Below are positions 52,591 through 62,381 of a DNA stretch of 64,000 bases, piece after piece. The position numbers and the translations under genes are program-made. The notes below the pieces were generated by a model. It had not been told where the DNA came from. It searched no databases and was given only the letters and a program-made list of their open reading frames with translations. The DNA lies in assembly GCF_029854215.1 (NCBI RefSeq), contig NZ_CP122961.1, positions 1,488,001 to 1,552,000 on the forward strand. Direction: 5' to 3'. This DNA comes from Halomonas alkaliantarctica. GTDB lineage: Bacteria; Pseudomonadota; Gammaproteobacteria; Pseudomonadales; Halomonadaceae. How positions within the stretch are numbered: position 1 is the first letter of the stretch; every line of letters begins with the position of its first letter.

Positions 52591-54141
52591 TCAAGCTGAA
52601 AGCCTTCGCAGTAGGAATACCAGTGGTACGCTGGCAATGTAGATCAGCCCCATCCAAGTAAAGATGTCGTTAAAGGCCAACACTTGGGCCTGCTGAGAGA
52701 CTCGTTGCGCCAGCATGGCGACGGCGGCGTGATAGGTATCGGGCACCGAGCCGGCGAGCATCGCCTGGTATTTGGCGATCTCCGCTACCACGACCTCGCG
52801 GCTGGTATCGATAGCAGGGATGAGCTGATTCCAGTGAAAGTCCTCGCGGATGTCGCGCACCGTATCGAGCAGCGCCAGTCCCATGGCTCCCCCCAGGTTG
52901 CGCATAACGTTAAAAAGCCCGCTGGCGTTGCCTACTTCGCTCGGCGGCAGGGTGCCCAGGGCAATACGCGAGGCTGGAATGATACACAAGATCAGCCCCA
53001 TGCCGCGCACGATCTGCGGCACGCAGAACTGCCAAAAGCCCGACTCCACGGTAAGATTGGCGTTCATTATGGTGCCCACGCCGACCAGCAGCAGGCCCAT
53101 AAATAGCATCATGCGCAGATCGAGGCGGTTGGATAACTGACCGGCAACCGGCGCGCACAGAAACATCGTCAGCCCGGTGACGAACATCACCTGGCCAATT
53201 TGCAGGCTTGAATAGCCGCGCACATAGCCAAAAAACAGCGGCATGATGTAGACCAGCCCGTAGAGCGCGATGCCGATGATAAAGCCCATCCCGGCGCCGA
53301 TGGCAAAGTTACGGTTGGCAAAGGCGCGCAGATCGACGATGGGGTGGTCGCTGCGCAGGGTGCGGATGAAGAACCAGGCTCCTGCCACCAGACAGGTCAG
53401 GCTGAACAGCAAGATCCGCTGGCTGGCAAACCAGTCATCGCCGGGCCCTTCTTCAAGCACAAACTCTAGCGAGCCCAAAAATACCGCGATCAATACCAGG
53501 CCGATCAAGTCCAGGCGGCGCGCGACCGCGTGGTTGGGCTTGTCGATATCGAGAAATGTCCAGGCGGCCCAGCAGACTAGAACGCCGGGAATCACGTTGG
53601 CCAGGAACAGCCAGTGCCAGCTGAGCGTCTCGGTAATGTAGCCGCCCACGGTGGGACCCACCGAGGGTGCCATGGTGACAACCATGCCGATCACCGCCTG
53701 CACACTGCCCATTACCCGTCGAGGAAAGATCGAAAAGCTAACTGCCTGGGTAATGGGAATCATCGCCCCACCCATAAAGCCCTGAATGGCGCGCAGCACA
53801 ATCAGTTGCTCGATCGAGGTGGCCAGCGCGCAGCCGAGACTGGCCAGAGTGAAACCGGCGCAGGACAGGGTGAAGGCCACCCGGGTTGAGAGGATGCGCA
53901 TCAGCATGCCTGACAGCGGAATCATTACAATCTCGGCGATCAGGTAGGCGGTCTGCACCCAGGAGATCTGATCCTCGCTGGCCGAGAGCCCCGCCTGGAT
54001 TTCGTTGAGCGAGCTGGCGACGATCTGAATATCCAGAATTGCCATGAACATGCCGAACACCGCAGCGATAAAACCAATGCGCTGCGGCCAGGTTGGCATG
54101 TCGTTGACGCCCGCCGCTGGGCCGGCGACCGTCTCGCTCAT
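52591..54141 (-). CDS. DHA2-family MFS multidrug transporter, EmrB-like
   Basis: Polytopic protein of 516 residues with about 14 helices, the DHA2 (EmrB/QacA) topology. Motif D1-like FGMFMAILDIQIVASSLNEI opens the protein, and motif C-type ITETLSWHWLFLANVIPGVL follows. Conserved blocks also include RAIQGFMGGAMIPITQA and MRNLGGAMGLALLDTV. Pumps drugs or organic compounds, driven by protons, through a tripartite path with the membrane fusion protein encoded just upstream (4-nt overlap) and an outer-membrane channel not in this window. Confidence 0.92.
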   Translation of the reverse strand: MSETVAGPAAGVNDMPTWPQRIGFIAAVFGMFMAILDIQIVASSLNEIQAGLSASEDQISWVQTAYLIAEIVMIPLSGMLMRILSTRVAFTLSCAGFTLASLGCALATSIEQLIVLRAIQGFMGGAMIPITQAVSFSIFPRRVMGSVQAVIGMVVTMAPSVGPTVGGYITETLSWHWLFLANVIPGVLVCWAAWTFLDIDKPNHAVARRLDLIGLVLIAVFLGSLEFVLEEGPGDDWFASQRILLFSLTCLVAGAWFFIRTLRSDHPIVDLRAFANRNFAIGAGMGFIIGIALYGLVYIMPLFFGYVRGYSSLQIGQVMFVTGLTMFLCAPVAGQLSNRLDLRMMLFMGLLLVGVGTIMNANLTVESGFWQFCVPQIVRGMGLILCIIPASRIALGTLPPSEVGNASGLFNVMRNLGGAMGLALLDTVRDIREDFHWNQLIPAIDTSREVVVAEIAKYQAMLAGSVPDTYHAAVAMLAQRVSQQAQVLAFNDIFTWMGLIYIASVPLVFLLRRLSA

Positions 54142-55313
54142 GACTCGGGCTGCTCTGCCGCTAACTGTTTGGCAGGTCGAGTATCATTTTGCAGATCAAG
54201 GTCACGGGTATCGATCTCGGGTACGGCCGAGAGTCCGGCGCGGAGTTGGCTCAGCGCCTCGGTGGGGCCGGTGATGCGGATTTTGACCGGCACCCGCTGG
54301 ACGATTTTGTTGAAGTTGCCGGTGGCATTGTCCTGGGGCAGTAGGCTGAACTCGGTGCCGGTGGCCGGTGACAGGCTATCGACGACGCCTTCGTAGGTGG
54401 TATTCGGGTAGGCATCCAGATGCACTTCAACCGGCTGGCCGACGCGAATACGCTCAAGCTGGGTCTCCTTAAAGTTGGCCGCTACGTAGGCCGACTCGAT
54501 GGGTACCAACTGCAAAAGCGTCAGCGACGGCTGCGCTAAAGTGCCGACCTCAACGCGCAAATTGCCAACCACGCCGTCCCGGGGCGCGACGATGCGGGTC
54601 TTGTCCAACTGGTGGCGAGCATAGTCAAGATCGGCGCTGGCGGCGTCCAGATTGGCTTCAGCGCGGGTCACGCCGCTCTCGGCCACGGCCAGCTGCCGCC
54701 TGGCCGAAACAACGGCGGCTTGGCTTTCGGCAAGCTTTGCCTGGGCGACACTCAGCGCGGCCTGGTCGTCTTCGCGCTGCTGGCGGGAGCCGTAGTTGTT
54801 GGCGGCAAGCGACGAGGAGCGCTCCAGGTGCTGGCGCGCCTGGTCAAGATTAGCCTGGGCCGCCTGCTGCTGAGCCCTGGCCTGATCGATAGCCGCCTGC
54901 TGCAAGTCTACCTGACGGTGGGACTGGGCGATTGAGGCAGCGGCCACTGCCTGCCGGGCTTCGGCCTGGGTAACCTGATCGCGGTAGCTCTCGGCGTTGA
55001 GGCGAATTAGCAGATCGCCTTGTTTGACCGTTTGGTTATCGTCTACTGCCACCTCGGTGACCCGCGCTGATAGCTCAGCGCGTACCGCGACACTGTCGGT
55101 GCGCACGTAGGCATTGTCGGTCTCTTCCATGAAGCGCCCGGTTTGCCACCAGCCCACGCCCCACCAGGATAGCGCCGCCAGGACGATTAGCCCCGCCACC
55201 ATAGCGAGTAACTTGCGGCTAGTTTTGCTGCTGGAGCGTACATCTTGACCCGAGACGGTATGGCTGCTTTGTCGCTCATCCGGTGGCTCGCCCGGCTTAG
55301 TATTCGATGTCAT
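54138..55313 (-). CDS. HlyD/EmrA-family membrane fusion protein
   Basis: About 391 residues. Hydrophilic N-terminus, one transmembrane helix (LLAMVAGLIVLAALSWWGVGWW), a lipoyl-like half (NAYVRTDSVAVRAELSARVT), a long Ala/Gln-rich coiled-coil hairpin (about 125-225) and the second half RIVAPRDGVVGNLRVEVGTL. The PIESAYVAANFKETQLERI block is typical of EmrA. AAGGAGT precedes the ATG at 55313; an in-frame GTG at 55319 is less well placed. Forms the periplasmic bridge of the efflux pump. Confidence 0.92.
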   Translation of the reverse strand: MTSNTKPGEPPDERQSSHTVSGQDVRSSSKTSRKLLAMVAGLIVLAALSWWGVGWWQTGRFMEETDNAYVRTDSVAVRAELSARVTEVAVDDNQTVKQGDLLIRLNAESYRDQVTQAEARQAVAAASIAQSHRQVDLQQAAIDQARAQQQAAQANLDQARQHLERSSSLAANNYGSRQQREDDQAALSVAQAKLAESQAAVVSARRQLAVAESGVTRAEANLDAASADLDYARHQLDKTRIVAPRDGVVGNLRVEVGTLAQPSLTLLQLVPIESAYVAANFKETQLERIRVGQPVEVHLDAYPNTTYEGVVDSLSPATGTEFSLLPQDNATGNFNKIVQRVPVKIRITGPTEALSQLRAGLSAVPEIDTRDLDLQNDTRPAKQLAAEQPES

Positions 55314-55395
55314 GACCACTCCTTAAGGCAGTAGCGCCCCCTGCTAGGGCTCCCTGTGAGGCAAAGACACCTCCCATGGGGAAAAAGACAAATAG

Positions 55396-55416
55396 TGTAA
55401 TGAATGCTACATTACA
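55396..55416. promoter_or_regulatory. Candidate TetR operator between pump and regulator
   Basis: TGTAATG-aatgcta-CATTACA, perfect 7-bp arms in a 21-bp site, in the divergent region between the EmrA-like gene and the TetR gene. Its placement fits simultaneous control of both promoters by the adjacent TetR protein. Confidence 0.65.
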
Positions 55417-55496
55417 TTTCCAGGGCAAAAAATATTACTTCTGTGTGCCGCATCTTTATACTTAATCCTTATTTATATACCTCTATAGGAGTGTCA

Positions 55497-56159
55497 ATGC
55501 CACGCTCAACCGCGCCAGATATGCTCGGTCGCAACATAACTGATGCCGTAACGTCGCGCGGCGTGGCGCGCCGTGAACGTCTGTTGGACGCTGCCCGGGA
55601 TGTTTTTCTTGAACAGGGCTATGCCGGTGCCAGCGTTAACGACGTGGTTGCCCGCGCAGGCGGATCGTTGGCGACGCTGTATAAGCAGTTTGGTAACAAG
55701 GAGGGATTATTCACCGCGGCGATGGAGCGTCATATCGCCACCGCCTGGGCAGTGCTGGAGGAGGGGCGACGGGATCACCAAGCCCTCGAGCAGGTGCTGT
55801 ACGAGCTAGGCCGCCGAATGCTGACGTTGGTGTTCGAGCCTGGCGTGATCCGTTTAGTTCGCGGCTTAGCTTTTGAGGCCGAACGGGCTCCGGAGCTCGG
55901 TGAGCTGTTTCTCACACGCGGTCCCGACCAGACCCGTCAGGCGTTAGCTGCTTACTTAAGCGAACAGGTGGATAGTGGCCGTCTTGACCTCGACGATCCG
56001 CGTGAAGCGGCCGGTATGTTTGTGGGCATGTTGCTTGGTGAATGGCACATTGACGCTCTGCTTGGTCGTCATGTGCGTCTTGACCAGGCGCGTTGCAACG
56101 CTCGAGCTCGACGCTGTGTCGAGCTCTTCCTCTCAGGTGCGTCTAGTGCTTCGACCTAG
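55497..56159 (+). CDS. TetR/AcrR-family regulator of the EmrAB-like pump
   Basis: About 220 residues. N-terminal TetR helix-turn-helix: RRERLLDAARDVFLEQGYAG, then VVARAGGSLATLYKQFGNKEGLF. The C-terminal ligand domain resembles AcrR-type regulators (RGPDQTRQALAAYL, AGMFVGMLLGEW). AGGAG precedes the ATG at 55497; the 31 codons upstream in frame run through the promoter and are rejected. Divergent from the pump genes; probably a ligand-released repressor. Confidence 0.88.
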   Translation: MPRSTAPDMLGRNITDAVTSRGVARRERLLDAARDVFLEQGYAGASVNDVVARAGGSLATLYKQFGNKEGLFTAAMERHIATAWAVLEEGRRDHQALEQVLYELGRRMLTLVFEPGVIRLVRGLAFEAERAPELGELFLTRGPDQTRQALAAYLSEQVDSGRLDLDDPREAAGMFVGMLLGEWHIDALLGRHVRLDQARCNARARRCVELFLSGASSAST

Positions 56160-56179
56160 GTCATTCAGGGGGAAGGTTA

Positions 56180-57013
56180 TTAATACGCTCCCAGCGTTTG
56201 CCCCATCTGCACCATGCTGCGCAGCGGATTGTTTGCGAAACTAGGCGGCTTGGCAAAGCACATCACCACGGTAGAGCCGAGCTTGAAGCGGCCCATCTCT
56301 GCGCCTTTTTCTAGAGTAATGGGTTGGCCAAACTGCATGCGCTGAGGATGCCCCGCCAGTGGCGTTACCTGCCCTGACCACACAGTCTCGATAGCAGCGA
56401 CAATCATCGCGCCGACCAATACCATCGCCATGGGGCCGTGCTCGGTATCAAAAATACATACTAAACGCTCGTTGCGAGCGAACAGGCCCGGCACATAGTT
56501 AGCAGTGGCTTGGTTGACCGAGAAGAGCCGCCCAGGCACGTAGACCATCTCGCGCAGGGTGCCGGTTACCGGCATGTGCACCCGGTGGTAGTCCCGTGGG
56601 GAGAGATACACGGTGGCAAAACTGCCGCCTAAAAACTCCTCTGCCAGTGCCGTATCCCCGCCCAGTAGGGTCTGTGCGGAGTAGGTGTGCCCTTTGGCCT
56701 GCACCAACTGTCCTGCCTGTAAACGACCATATTGGGAAAGCGTGCCATCGGCGGGGCTGAGGATGCCATCGCCTAGTGGGCGAGCATCGGCTTTGAGCGC
56801 ACGGGTGAAGAAGTCGTTGAACGTAGCGTAGGCGGTGGGGTCTGGTTCCAGCGCTTGGCTCATGTCGACGTTAAAGCGCTTGATAAACGCTTTAATCAAG
56901 GTGTCTTTCACCCATGGGTTGTCGCACTGAGCGAACTTGCCGGTTAGACGTGAGAGCGCGTGGTGAGGCAGCGGGTACTGGAGTAGCGAAAAAGCTTTTT
57001 GGGAAAGAGTCAC
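56180..57013 (-). CDS. psd: Phosphatidylserine decarboxylase
   Basis: Pyruvoyl enzyme of about 277 residues. [15 protein letters not shown] and [19 protein letters not shown] match bacterial Psd. The self-cleavage motif LGST lies in [12 protein letters not shown], where the Ser becomes the pyruvoyl group. It makes phosphatidylethanolamine at the inner membrane. The start is uncertain: the GTG at 57013 gives an N-terminus that aligns with E. coli ([14 protein letters not shown]), while the open frame reaches 57079 inside the rhodanese gene. Probably cotranscribed with that gene. Confidence 0.9.
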   Translation of the reverse strand: MTLSQKAFSLLQYPLPHHALSRLTGKFAQCDNPWVKDTLIKAFIKRFNVDMSQALEPDPTAYATFNDFFTRALKADARPLGDGILSPADGTLSQYGRLQAGQLVQAKGHTYSAQTLLGGDTALAEEFLGGSFATVYLSPRDYHRVHMPVTGTLREMVYVPGRLFSVNQATANYVPGLFARNERLVCIFDTEHGPMAMVLVGAMIVAAIETVWSGQVTPLAGHPQRMQFGQPITLEKGAEMGRFKLGSTVVMCFAKPPSFANNPLRSMVQMGQTLGAY

Positions 57014-57023
57014 AGTAATATTT

Positions 57024-57866
57024 TCACTTCTCGATGGGTGTGTCGTCGCGGTTGCCCCATTCACCCCAGGAACCCGCATAGCCGCGCATATTAAAGCCTA
57101 GCGCCTTGCCCACCAGCCAGGTAAAACTACTGCGGTGGTGGCTTTGGCAGTGGGTGGCAATTTCCATGTCCGGAGTTAGGCCCAGGGCGCCTAGCTCAGT
57201 GATGAGTTCGGCGTAATCGCGTATGCGCAGCGCGCGGTTGCGATCCATGGCATGGAGCCAATCCATATTGACCGCCCCTGGAATATGGCCCATGTGCTTG
57301 TTGTTACCGCGTACGCCATCGTACTCATCTTTGGAGCGCGCATCCCATACCGCAAACTGCTTATCGTCGAGCTTCTCCTTGATTTCGTCGTAGGTAATCA
57401 GGGCTTGGGGATTGAGAAACTCGGCGTGGTATTCGCTGGGGGTTGGGGCGGTCGGTTCTGTGCTCTCTTCCAGGCCTGCATCGCGCCAGGCGTGAATGCC
57501 GCCGTTCAAATAGGAGTAGCGAGTGTGGCCGATCAGGTCTAGCGTCCACAGTAACCGCGCCGCCCATCCGCCGCCTTCATCGTCGTAGGCTACTACGTGG
57601 GTGTCGCGGGTAAGGCCTAATGCACTAAATAGCCTTGATAGTGCCTCGACGCTAGGAACGTCGCTGGGTACAGGCCCTTCGCCACGCATCAAATAGCGAA
57701 AATCGAGGAAAATAGCCCCAGGCACATGGCCCTGGCGATAGCTATCGCCATTAACCGGCACATCGATAATCAGCAGCTGTGGATCATCCAAATGTTCCTG
57801 CAACTGTTCGGGTTCAACGATTAGCGGCAGTAGGTTGGATTCCGACGATTGGCTTTCGGTGCTCAT
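57024..57866 (-). CDS. Rhodanese-family sulfurtransferase (two-domain)
   Basis: Protein of 280 residues with two rhodanese domains. The N-terminal one is inactive-looking ([20 protein letters not shown]). The C-terminal one has the catalytic cysteine in [10 protein letters not shown]. Resembles thiosulfate and 3-mercaptopyruvate sulfurtransferases (SseA-like), although the active loop CQSHHRS differs from the classic SseA loop CGSGVTA. Transfers sulfane sulfur to a thiol or cyanide acceptor. Located between rsgA and psd on the same strand with short spacers. Confidence 0.85.
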   Translation of the reverse strand: MSTESQSSESNLLPLIVEPEQLQEHLDDPQLLIIDVPVNGDSYRQGHVPGAIFLDFRYLMRGEGPVPSDVPSVEALSRLFSALGLTRDTHVVAYDDEGGGWAARLLWTLDLIGHTRYSYLNGGIHAWRDAGLEESTEPTAPTPSEYHAEFLNPQALITYDEIKEKLDDKQFAVWDARSKDEYDGVRGNNKHMGHIPGAVNMDWLHAMDRNRALRIRDYAELITELGALGLTPDMEIATHCQSHHRSSFTWLVGKALGFNMRGYAGSWGEWGNRDDTPIEK

Positions 57867-57884
57867 GAGTAACTCCTCTAAATC

Positions 57885-58904
57885 CTAGCTATCCAAGCTA
57901 TCAAGTATGCGCCGGTAGCTGGTAAAGCGTGCTGGATGAATCTTGCCTGCCTCGACCGCTGCGAGTAAAGCGCAGCCTGGCTCATTACGGTGGCGGCAGT
58001 CACGAAAGCGGCAGTGACCAATATAGTCGTGAAACTCAATAAAGCCGTCGGTGACTTCCTGCTCGTTGAGGTGCACCAGGCCAAACTCACGAATACCCGG
58101 TGAGTCGATGAGGTCGCCGTCGGCCACTTCCGCCCGGCTCATGGTGTAGAGGCGGGCCGTGGTCGTGGTGTGGGTGCCTTTGCGGGAGTCTTCCGAGAGC
58201 GCGCCAATGCGCAAAGTCTCATCAGGTAGCAGCAGATCGATTAGCGAAGACTTGCCCACGCCGCTTTGACCGACAAACACCGAGGTGCGGCCTTCAAGCT
58301 GGCTGCGCAGAGCATCCAGTCCGGTTTCGGTAGCGGTGGTGGTGCGCACGACGGGATAGCCCAAATCGCGATAGCGTTCCAACAATTTGCCTAACTCGCC
58401 ACCGTCTTCTGGCAGCAGGTCGGTTTTGTTGAGCACCAGCACTGGCGCTATACCGGTGGCTTCGGCGGCAACCAGATAGCGGTCGATAAGGTTAGCGTGA
58501 GGCGCGGGTTCGACCGCAAATACGATCAATAGCTGATCAATATTGGCGGCCACCGGTTTGAGCAGGCCGCGAGCGTCGGGGCGCTTAAGTACGCTATCGC
58601 GCTCTTCACGGGCTACCACCACGCCGGAGCCTTCCTGACCTGCGCGCCATATCACCCGATCGCCGGTGACCAGGCCGTCCAGATTGGCGCGTAGATGGCA
58701 GCGCACAGGTTCATTATCGCTATTGCGTACCTCTAGGGTACGTCCAAAGTGAGCAACGACACGGCCCGGTTGTTCGGCACCGTATTCGCCAGCGGCGAGT
58801 TTTTCAGCGTCTTGCACATCGCGCTTTTCAGCACGCTGGGCACGTTCTGCCTGGACTTTGTCGACTCGCCACTGCTGCTGGCGACTTAATTTACGTTTGC
58901 TCAT
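57885..58904 (-). CDS. rsgA: Small ribosomal subunit biogenesis GTPase RsgA
   Basis: Protein of 339 residues. N-terminal OB-fold after a basic segment (LSRQQQWRVDKVQAERAQRA), then a circularly permuted GTPase: G4 LNKTDLL precedes G1 GQSGVGKSSLID and G3 DSPGIREFG. The C-terminal zinc-binding part is CRFRDCRHRNEPGC. Assists late 30S maturation. A 13-bp perfect inverted repeat lies 11 bp upstream of its start. Confidence 0.95.
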   Translation of the reverse strand: MSKRKLSRQQQWRVDKVQAERAQRAEKRDVQDAEKLAAGEYGAEQPGRVVAHFGRTLEVRNSDNEPVRCHLRANLDGLVTGDRVIWRAGQEGSGVVVAREERDSVLKRPDARGLLKPVAANIDQLLIVFAVEPAPHANLIDRYLVAAEATGIAPVLVLNKTDLLPEDGGELGKLLERYRDLGYPVVRTTTATETGLDALRSQLEGRTSVFVGQSGVGKSSLIDLLLPDETLRIGALSEDSRKGTHTTTTARLYTMSRAEVADGDLIDSPGIREFGLVHLNEQEVTDGFIEFHDYIGHCRFRDCRHRNEPGCALLAAVEAGKIHPARFTSYRRILDSLDS

Positions 58905-58914
58905 GTCTACCCGA

Positions 58915-58947
58915 TGCTAGGTACAATAAGCTCCATTGTACCTAGCA
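58915..58947. promoter_or_regulatory. Perfect 13-bp inverted repeat just upstream of rsgA
   Basis: Arms 58915-58927 (TGCTAGGTACAAT) and 58935-58947 with a 7-nt loop, between rsgA and the divergent orn gene and only 10 bp from the rsgA ATG. On the rsgA mRNA the loop shows GGAG while the actual ribosome binding site follows the stem. Operator or leader hairpin. Confidence 0.7.
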
Positions 58948-59054
58948 AAGGTGTCATTGTATTTATCTAGTCGCCAAGTAGGCCTGTATAGCTGCTTGAC
59001 GGGCCAATTTAAGGCACACTTGCGCGATGTTATACGCATTTAGGCAAAGGAATA

Positions 59055-59666
59055 ATGGTAATGAGCAACGAAACGACGGGTGCAACGGAAGGAAAAACGG
59101 CGCCACGGGATGATCTGCTGGTGTGGATTGATCTCGAGATGACCGGTCTCGATCCAAATAAAGAGCGCATTATTGAAGTAGCCACACTCATTACGGATGC
59201 GGATTTGAATGTGGTGGCTGAGGGGCCAGTCATTGCGGTGAAGCAGCCCGACAGCCTGCTGGCGCAGATGGATGACTGGAACCAGAAAACCCACGGTGAA
59301 TCAGGCTTAGTCGCACGGGTGAAAGCCAGCCAAGTGGAAACTACCGAAGCTGAGCAGCAAACCCTGGCATTTCTTCAGCAGTATGCGGTGGCGGGCTCGT
59401 CTCCCATGTGCGGCAACAGCATCCATCAGGATCGGCGTTTTCTCGAGCGTGAGATGCCTGCGTTGCTCAACTTTTTCCACTACCGCAATCTTGATGTGTC
59501 TACCATAAAAGAAGTGGCCAAACGCTGGAATCCCGGTGCGTTGGCGGGCTTTAGTAAGCAGAATGTGCACTTGGCGATGGACGATATTAAAGAGTCGATT
59601 GCTGAGCTGACCCACTACCGGAGTACGTTTTTGCGCGTTGAGCAGAGCAGCGACGAGGAAGAGTAG
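59055..59666 (+). CDS. orn: Oligoribonuclease
   Basis: Protein of about 203 residues in the DEDDh exonuclease family. Motifs are [11 protein letters not shown], the central [17 protein letters not shown] and the C-terminal [11 protein letters not shown]. Degrades 2-5 nt RNAs including pGpG, the product of c-di-GMP breakdown. Two ATG codons (59055 and 59061) lie after AAAGGA; spacing favours neither clearly. The N-terminus is about 15 residues longer than E. coli Orn. Its stop abuts that of convergent queG. Confidence 0.95.
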   Translation: MVMSNETTGATEGKTAPRDDLLVWIDLEMTGLDPNKERIIEVATLITDADLNVVAEGPVIAVKQPDSLLAQMDDWNQKTHGESGLVARVKASQVETTEAEQQTLAFLQQYAVAGSSPMCGNSIHQDRRFLEREMPALLNFFHYRNLDVSTIKEVAKRWNPGALAGFSKQNVHLAMDDIKESIAELTHYRSTFLRVEQSSDEEE

Positions 59667-60800
59667 CTAAGAAGAGCCGGTATCTGTAGCAATACGCTCG
59701 CCGCGCTTCCTGCGCTGCTCCTCAAGCGCCCAGGCGACATGTTCACGCACCAGCGCGCTTGGGTAGGCCCGGCGTACCCATAACGCGGCTTCCACGGTCT
59801 CGCTCCAGGGCGCGTTGCCCAGTCCAATGGCGATATTGCGCAGCCAGCGCTGGTAGCCAATGCGCCGAATGGGGCTGCCAGCGGTTTTGTCCAGAAACTC
59901 CGCTTCGCCCCAGCCAAACAGGCTAATAAGCGATGCGCGGTCTAGGTCATGGCGTGGGGCAAAGTCATCTTCCTGGGTGATATGGGTAAAACGGGTGAAA
60001 GGGCAGACCAGTTGGCAGTCGTCGCAGCCGTAAATACGGTTGCCCATGGCGCGACGAAACTCAACCGGAATCGCCCCGTGCAGCTCAATGGTGAGGTACG
60101 AAATGCACTTGCGAGAGTCGACCACTTTATCGTCAACGATGGCGCCGGTAGGGCAGGCGGTGCGGCAAGCGCTACAGCTACCGCAGTGTTCGTGCTCAAA
60201 CGGTGCGTCAATGGGAAGCGGTAGGTCGGTATAAAGTTCGCCCAGAAAAAACAGCGAGCCCGCTTTGGGGTTGAGCAGCATGGCGTTTTTGCCAAACCAG
60301 CCGAGCCCCGCTTTTTGGGCCAGGGCGCGCTCCATGACCGGTGCAGAGTCGACAAAAGCGCGGTAACCAAAGTCGCCGACTTCTTGCTCAATTTTTTTTG
60401 CTAATAGGGCTAACCGTTTGCGTATTAGCTTGTGATAATCACGCCCTAAGGCGTAGCGCGATACGTAGGCGCGGCTGGGCTGACCGAGCACCTTGGTGCT
60501 CTCCGCCTCGGCGGGTAGATAATCCATGCGTACGCTGATAATGCGTTGAGTGCCGGGTTCGAGTTCCGCAGGGCGAGTGCGCTTGGTGCCATGCTTGGCC
60601 ATAAAGCCCATTTCGCCGTGGTAGCCCTTTTCCAGCCACTCATCAAGGTGGGCTTCATGTGTCGACAGCTCGGTATCGGTGATGCCCACCTGCTGAAAGC
60701 CCAGCTCTCGCCCCCAGGTTTTAATCAGATCGGCAAGGCGAGCAAGTTTCTGGTCAGTCATTGCACCATCAGAACGTGCAAAGGCAGTGGAATTCGACAT
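59667..60800 (-). CDS. queG: Epoxyqueuosine reductase QueG
   Basis: Protein of about 377 residues. Cobalamin-binding N-terminal domain (FVDSAPVMERALAQKAGLGW, then GKNAMLLNPKAGS), two 4Fe-4S clusters (CGSCSACRTACP and CDDCQLVCP) and a C-terminal HEAT-like segment. It reduces epoxyqueuosine to queuosine in tRNA, the last step of the pathway. The ATG at 60800 is preferred over an in-frame TTG two codons upstream. Divergent from nnr; the two 5' regions overlap closely. Confidence 0.94.
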   Translation of the reverse strand: MSNSTAFARSDGAMTDQKLARLADLIKTWGRELGFQQVGITDTELSTHEAHLDEWLEKGYHGEMGFMAKHGTKRTRPAELEPGTQRIISVRMDYLPAEAESTKVLGQPSRAYVSRYALGRDYHKLIRKRLALLAKKIEQEVGDFGYRAFVDSAPVMERALAQKAGLGWFGKNAMLLNPKAGSLFFLGELYTDLPLPIDAPFEHEHCGSCSACRTACPTGAIVDDKVVDSRKCISYLTIELHGAIPVEFRRAMGNRIYGCDDCQLVCPFTRFTHITQEDDFAPRHDLDRASLISLFGWGEAEFLDKTAGSPIRRIGYQRWLRNIAIGLGNAPWSETVEAALWVRRAYPSALVREHVAWALEEQRRKRGERIATDTGSS

Positions 60801-60876
60801 AGTCAATCAACAGCAAGGTATTAAGCGCGCTATGCTAACGCATTGGCAGCCATCAAAACATGTGAAAGGAGCGATC

Positions 60877-62370
60877 GTGACGGTCCCGAGTACTTCCATG
60901 CTACGCCCTCTATATAAATCCGCCCAGGTGCGGGAACTGGATCGCCGCACCATTGCTGGCGGCATTGATGGTTTTGCGCTAATGCAACGCGCTGCTTCAA
61001 GTGCCTGGCACAGTTTTCGCTCCCGCTGGCCACAAGTGCGCAGTTTAACCGTGATGTGTGGGAGTGGTAACAACGGTGGCGATGGTCACGTGCTGGCGGC
61101 GCTGGCCATGCAGTCCGGTCTTAAGGTGCAGCGAATTACGCTGAAGCCCCTCGTCGAGCTAAGCGGTGATGCGGCCCGTGCAGCAGAACTGGCAACATCC
61201 GCGGGGGTGGGCTGCGAGGAGTGGCACGCTGGCATTGAGCTCACCGGCGAAGTGATTGTCGATGCGCTGTTGGGTACCGGCCTGACCGGTGAGGTAGAGG
61301 GACGCTTCAAGCGGGCTATCGAAATGATCAATGCCGCGCATCGGTCGGTACTGGCTATTGATATTCCCTCAGGATTAGTCGCAGACACCGGTGCTGTGCT
61401 GGGTATTGCTGTTAAAGCCGCCTGCACGGTGACCTTTATCGGCGATAAGGTGGGCTTGCATACAGGGGAGGCGCCAGCTTATACCGGCGAGATCGATTTT
61501 CGCCCCCTGGGCGTCAAAGCCCAAGCCTATTTCGACATTCCCCCCACGGCTTGGCGTCTGGATGATTCGCTACTGGCAGATGCCTTTGCACCACGCCTGC
61601 GCACCAGCCATAAAGGTGACATGGGGCACGTGCTGGTGATGGGTGGCGCCCCTGGTTTCGGTGGTGCTGCGCTGATGGCCTGCCAAGCTGCCGCGCGCAT
61701 GGGGGCTGGGAAAGTAAGCCTGGCGACGGCCCCAGAGCATATCACTGCCAGTTTAGTGCGTTGCCCGGAGGTGATGGCCCATGGCGTACGCGGTGGCGCT
61801 GAGGCCGCAGAGCTGCCTAATAACGCTGACGTGGTGGTAGTAGGGCCCGGGCTAGGCCAGGCTGCCTGGGGGCAGGCGGTGCTTCAGAGTGCGCTTCAGT
61901 CAGATGCGCCGCTGGTGGTGGATGCTGACGGGCTTAATCTGTTGGCGCGTCAATGGCCGGATGTTCGCCGCGATAACTGGATATTGACCCCGCACCCTGG
62001 TGAAGCCGCACGATTGCTGGGCTGTGAAGTGGCCGATATTCAGTCAGATCGGCCTGCTGCAGCTCAAGCACTGCAACGCGCCCGGGGAGGCGTGGTGATT
62101 CTAAAAGGCGCGGGCAGTTTAATTGCTGGCCCCAGTGGTTTGGTAGTGTGCCCCTACGGCAACCCGGGCATGGCCAGCGGCGGAATGGGCGATGTGCTTA
62201 GCGGCATGCTGGGAGCGCTGGTCGCGCAGCGCGGAGATGTAGAGTTCAGCGCCTGGCTAGCCACGATGGTGCACGCGTTAGCGGCTGATCGAGCGGCAGA
62301 GCAAGAAGGCGAGCGTGGCCTGCTAGCCAGCGATCTGGCATCCTATGCGCGAAAATTGATTAATCCGTGA
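60877..62370 (+). CDS. nnr: Bifunctional NAD(P)HX epimerase/dehydratase
   Basis: Protein of about 497 residues with both domains. The N-terminal YjeF_N epimerase has LMQRAASSAWHSF and MCGSGNNGGDGHVLAALA. The C-terminal ADP-dependent dehydratase has GHVLVMGGAPGFGGAALMA, LTPHPGEAARLLG and the NPGMASGGMGDVLSGMLGA motif. Repairs hydrated NAD(P)H. AAAGGAG lies 5 nt before the GTG at 60877, preferred over the long frame starting at 60787, which would overlap queG. Followed by tsaE and an amidase, the usual proteobacterial order. Confidence 0.94.
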   Translation: MTVPSTSMLRPLYKSAQVRELDRRTIAGGIDGFALMQRAASSAWHSFRSRWPQVRSLTVMCGSGNNGGDGHVLAALAMQSGLKVQRITLKPLVELSGDAARAAELATSAGVGCEEWHAGIELTGEVIVDALLGTGLTGEVEGRFKRAIEMINAAHRSVLAIDIPSGLVADTGAVLGIAVKAACTVTFIGDKVGLHTGEAPAYTGEIDFRPLGVKAQAYFDIPPTAWRLDDSLLADAFAPRLRTSHKGDMGHVLVMGGAPGFGGAALMACQAAARMGAGKVSLATAPEHITASLVRCPEVMAHGVRGGAEAAELPNNADVVVVGPGLGQAAWGQAVLQSALQSDAPLVVDADGLNLLARQWPDVRRDNWILTPHPGEAARLLGCEVADIQSDRPAAAQALQRARGGVVILKGAGSLIAGPSGLVVCPYGNPGMASGGMGDVLSGMLGALVAQRGDVEFSAWLATMVHALAADRAAEQEGERGLLASDLASYARKLINP

Positions 62371-62381
62371 AGGCAGCCCAC

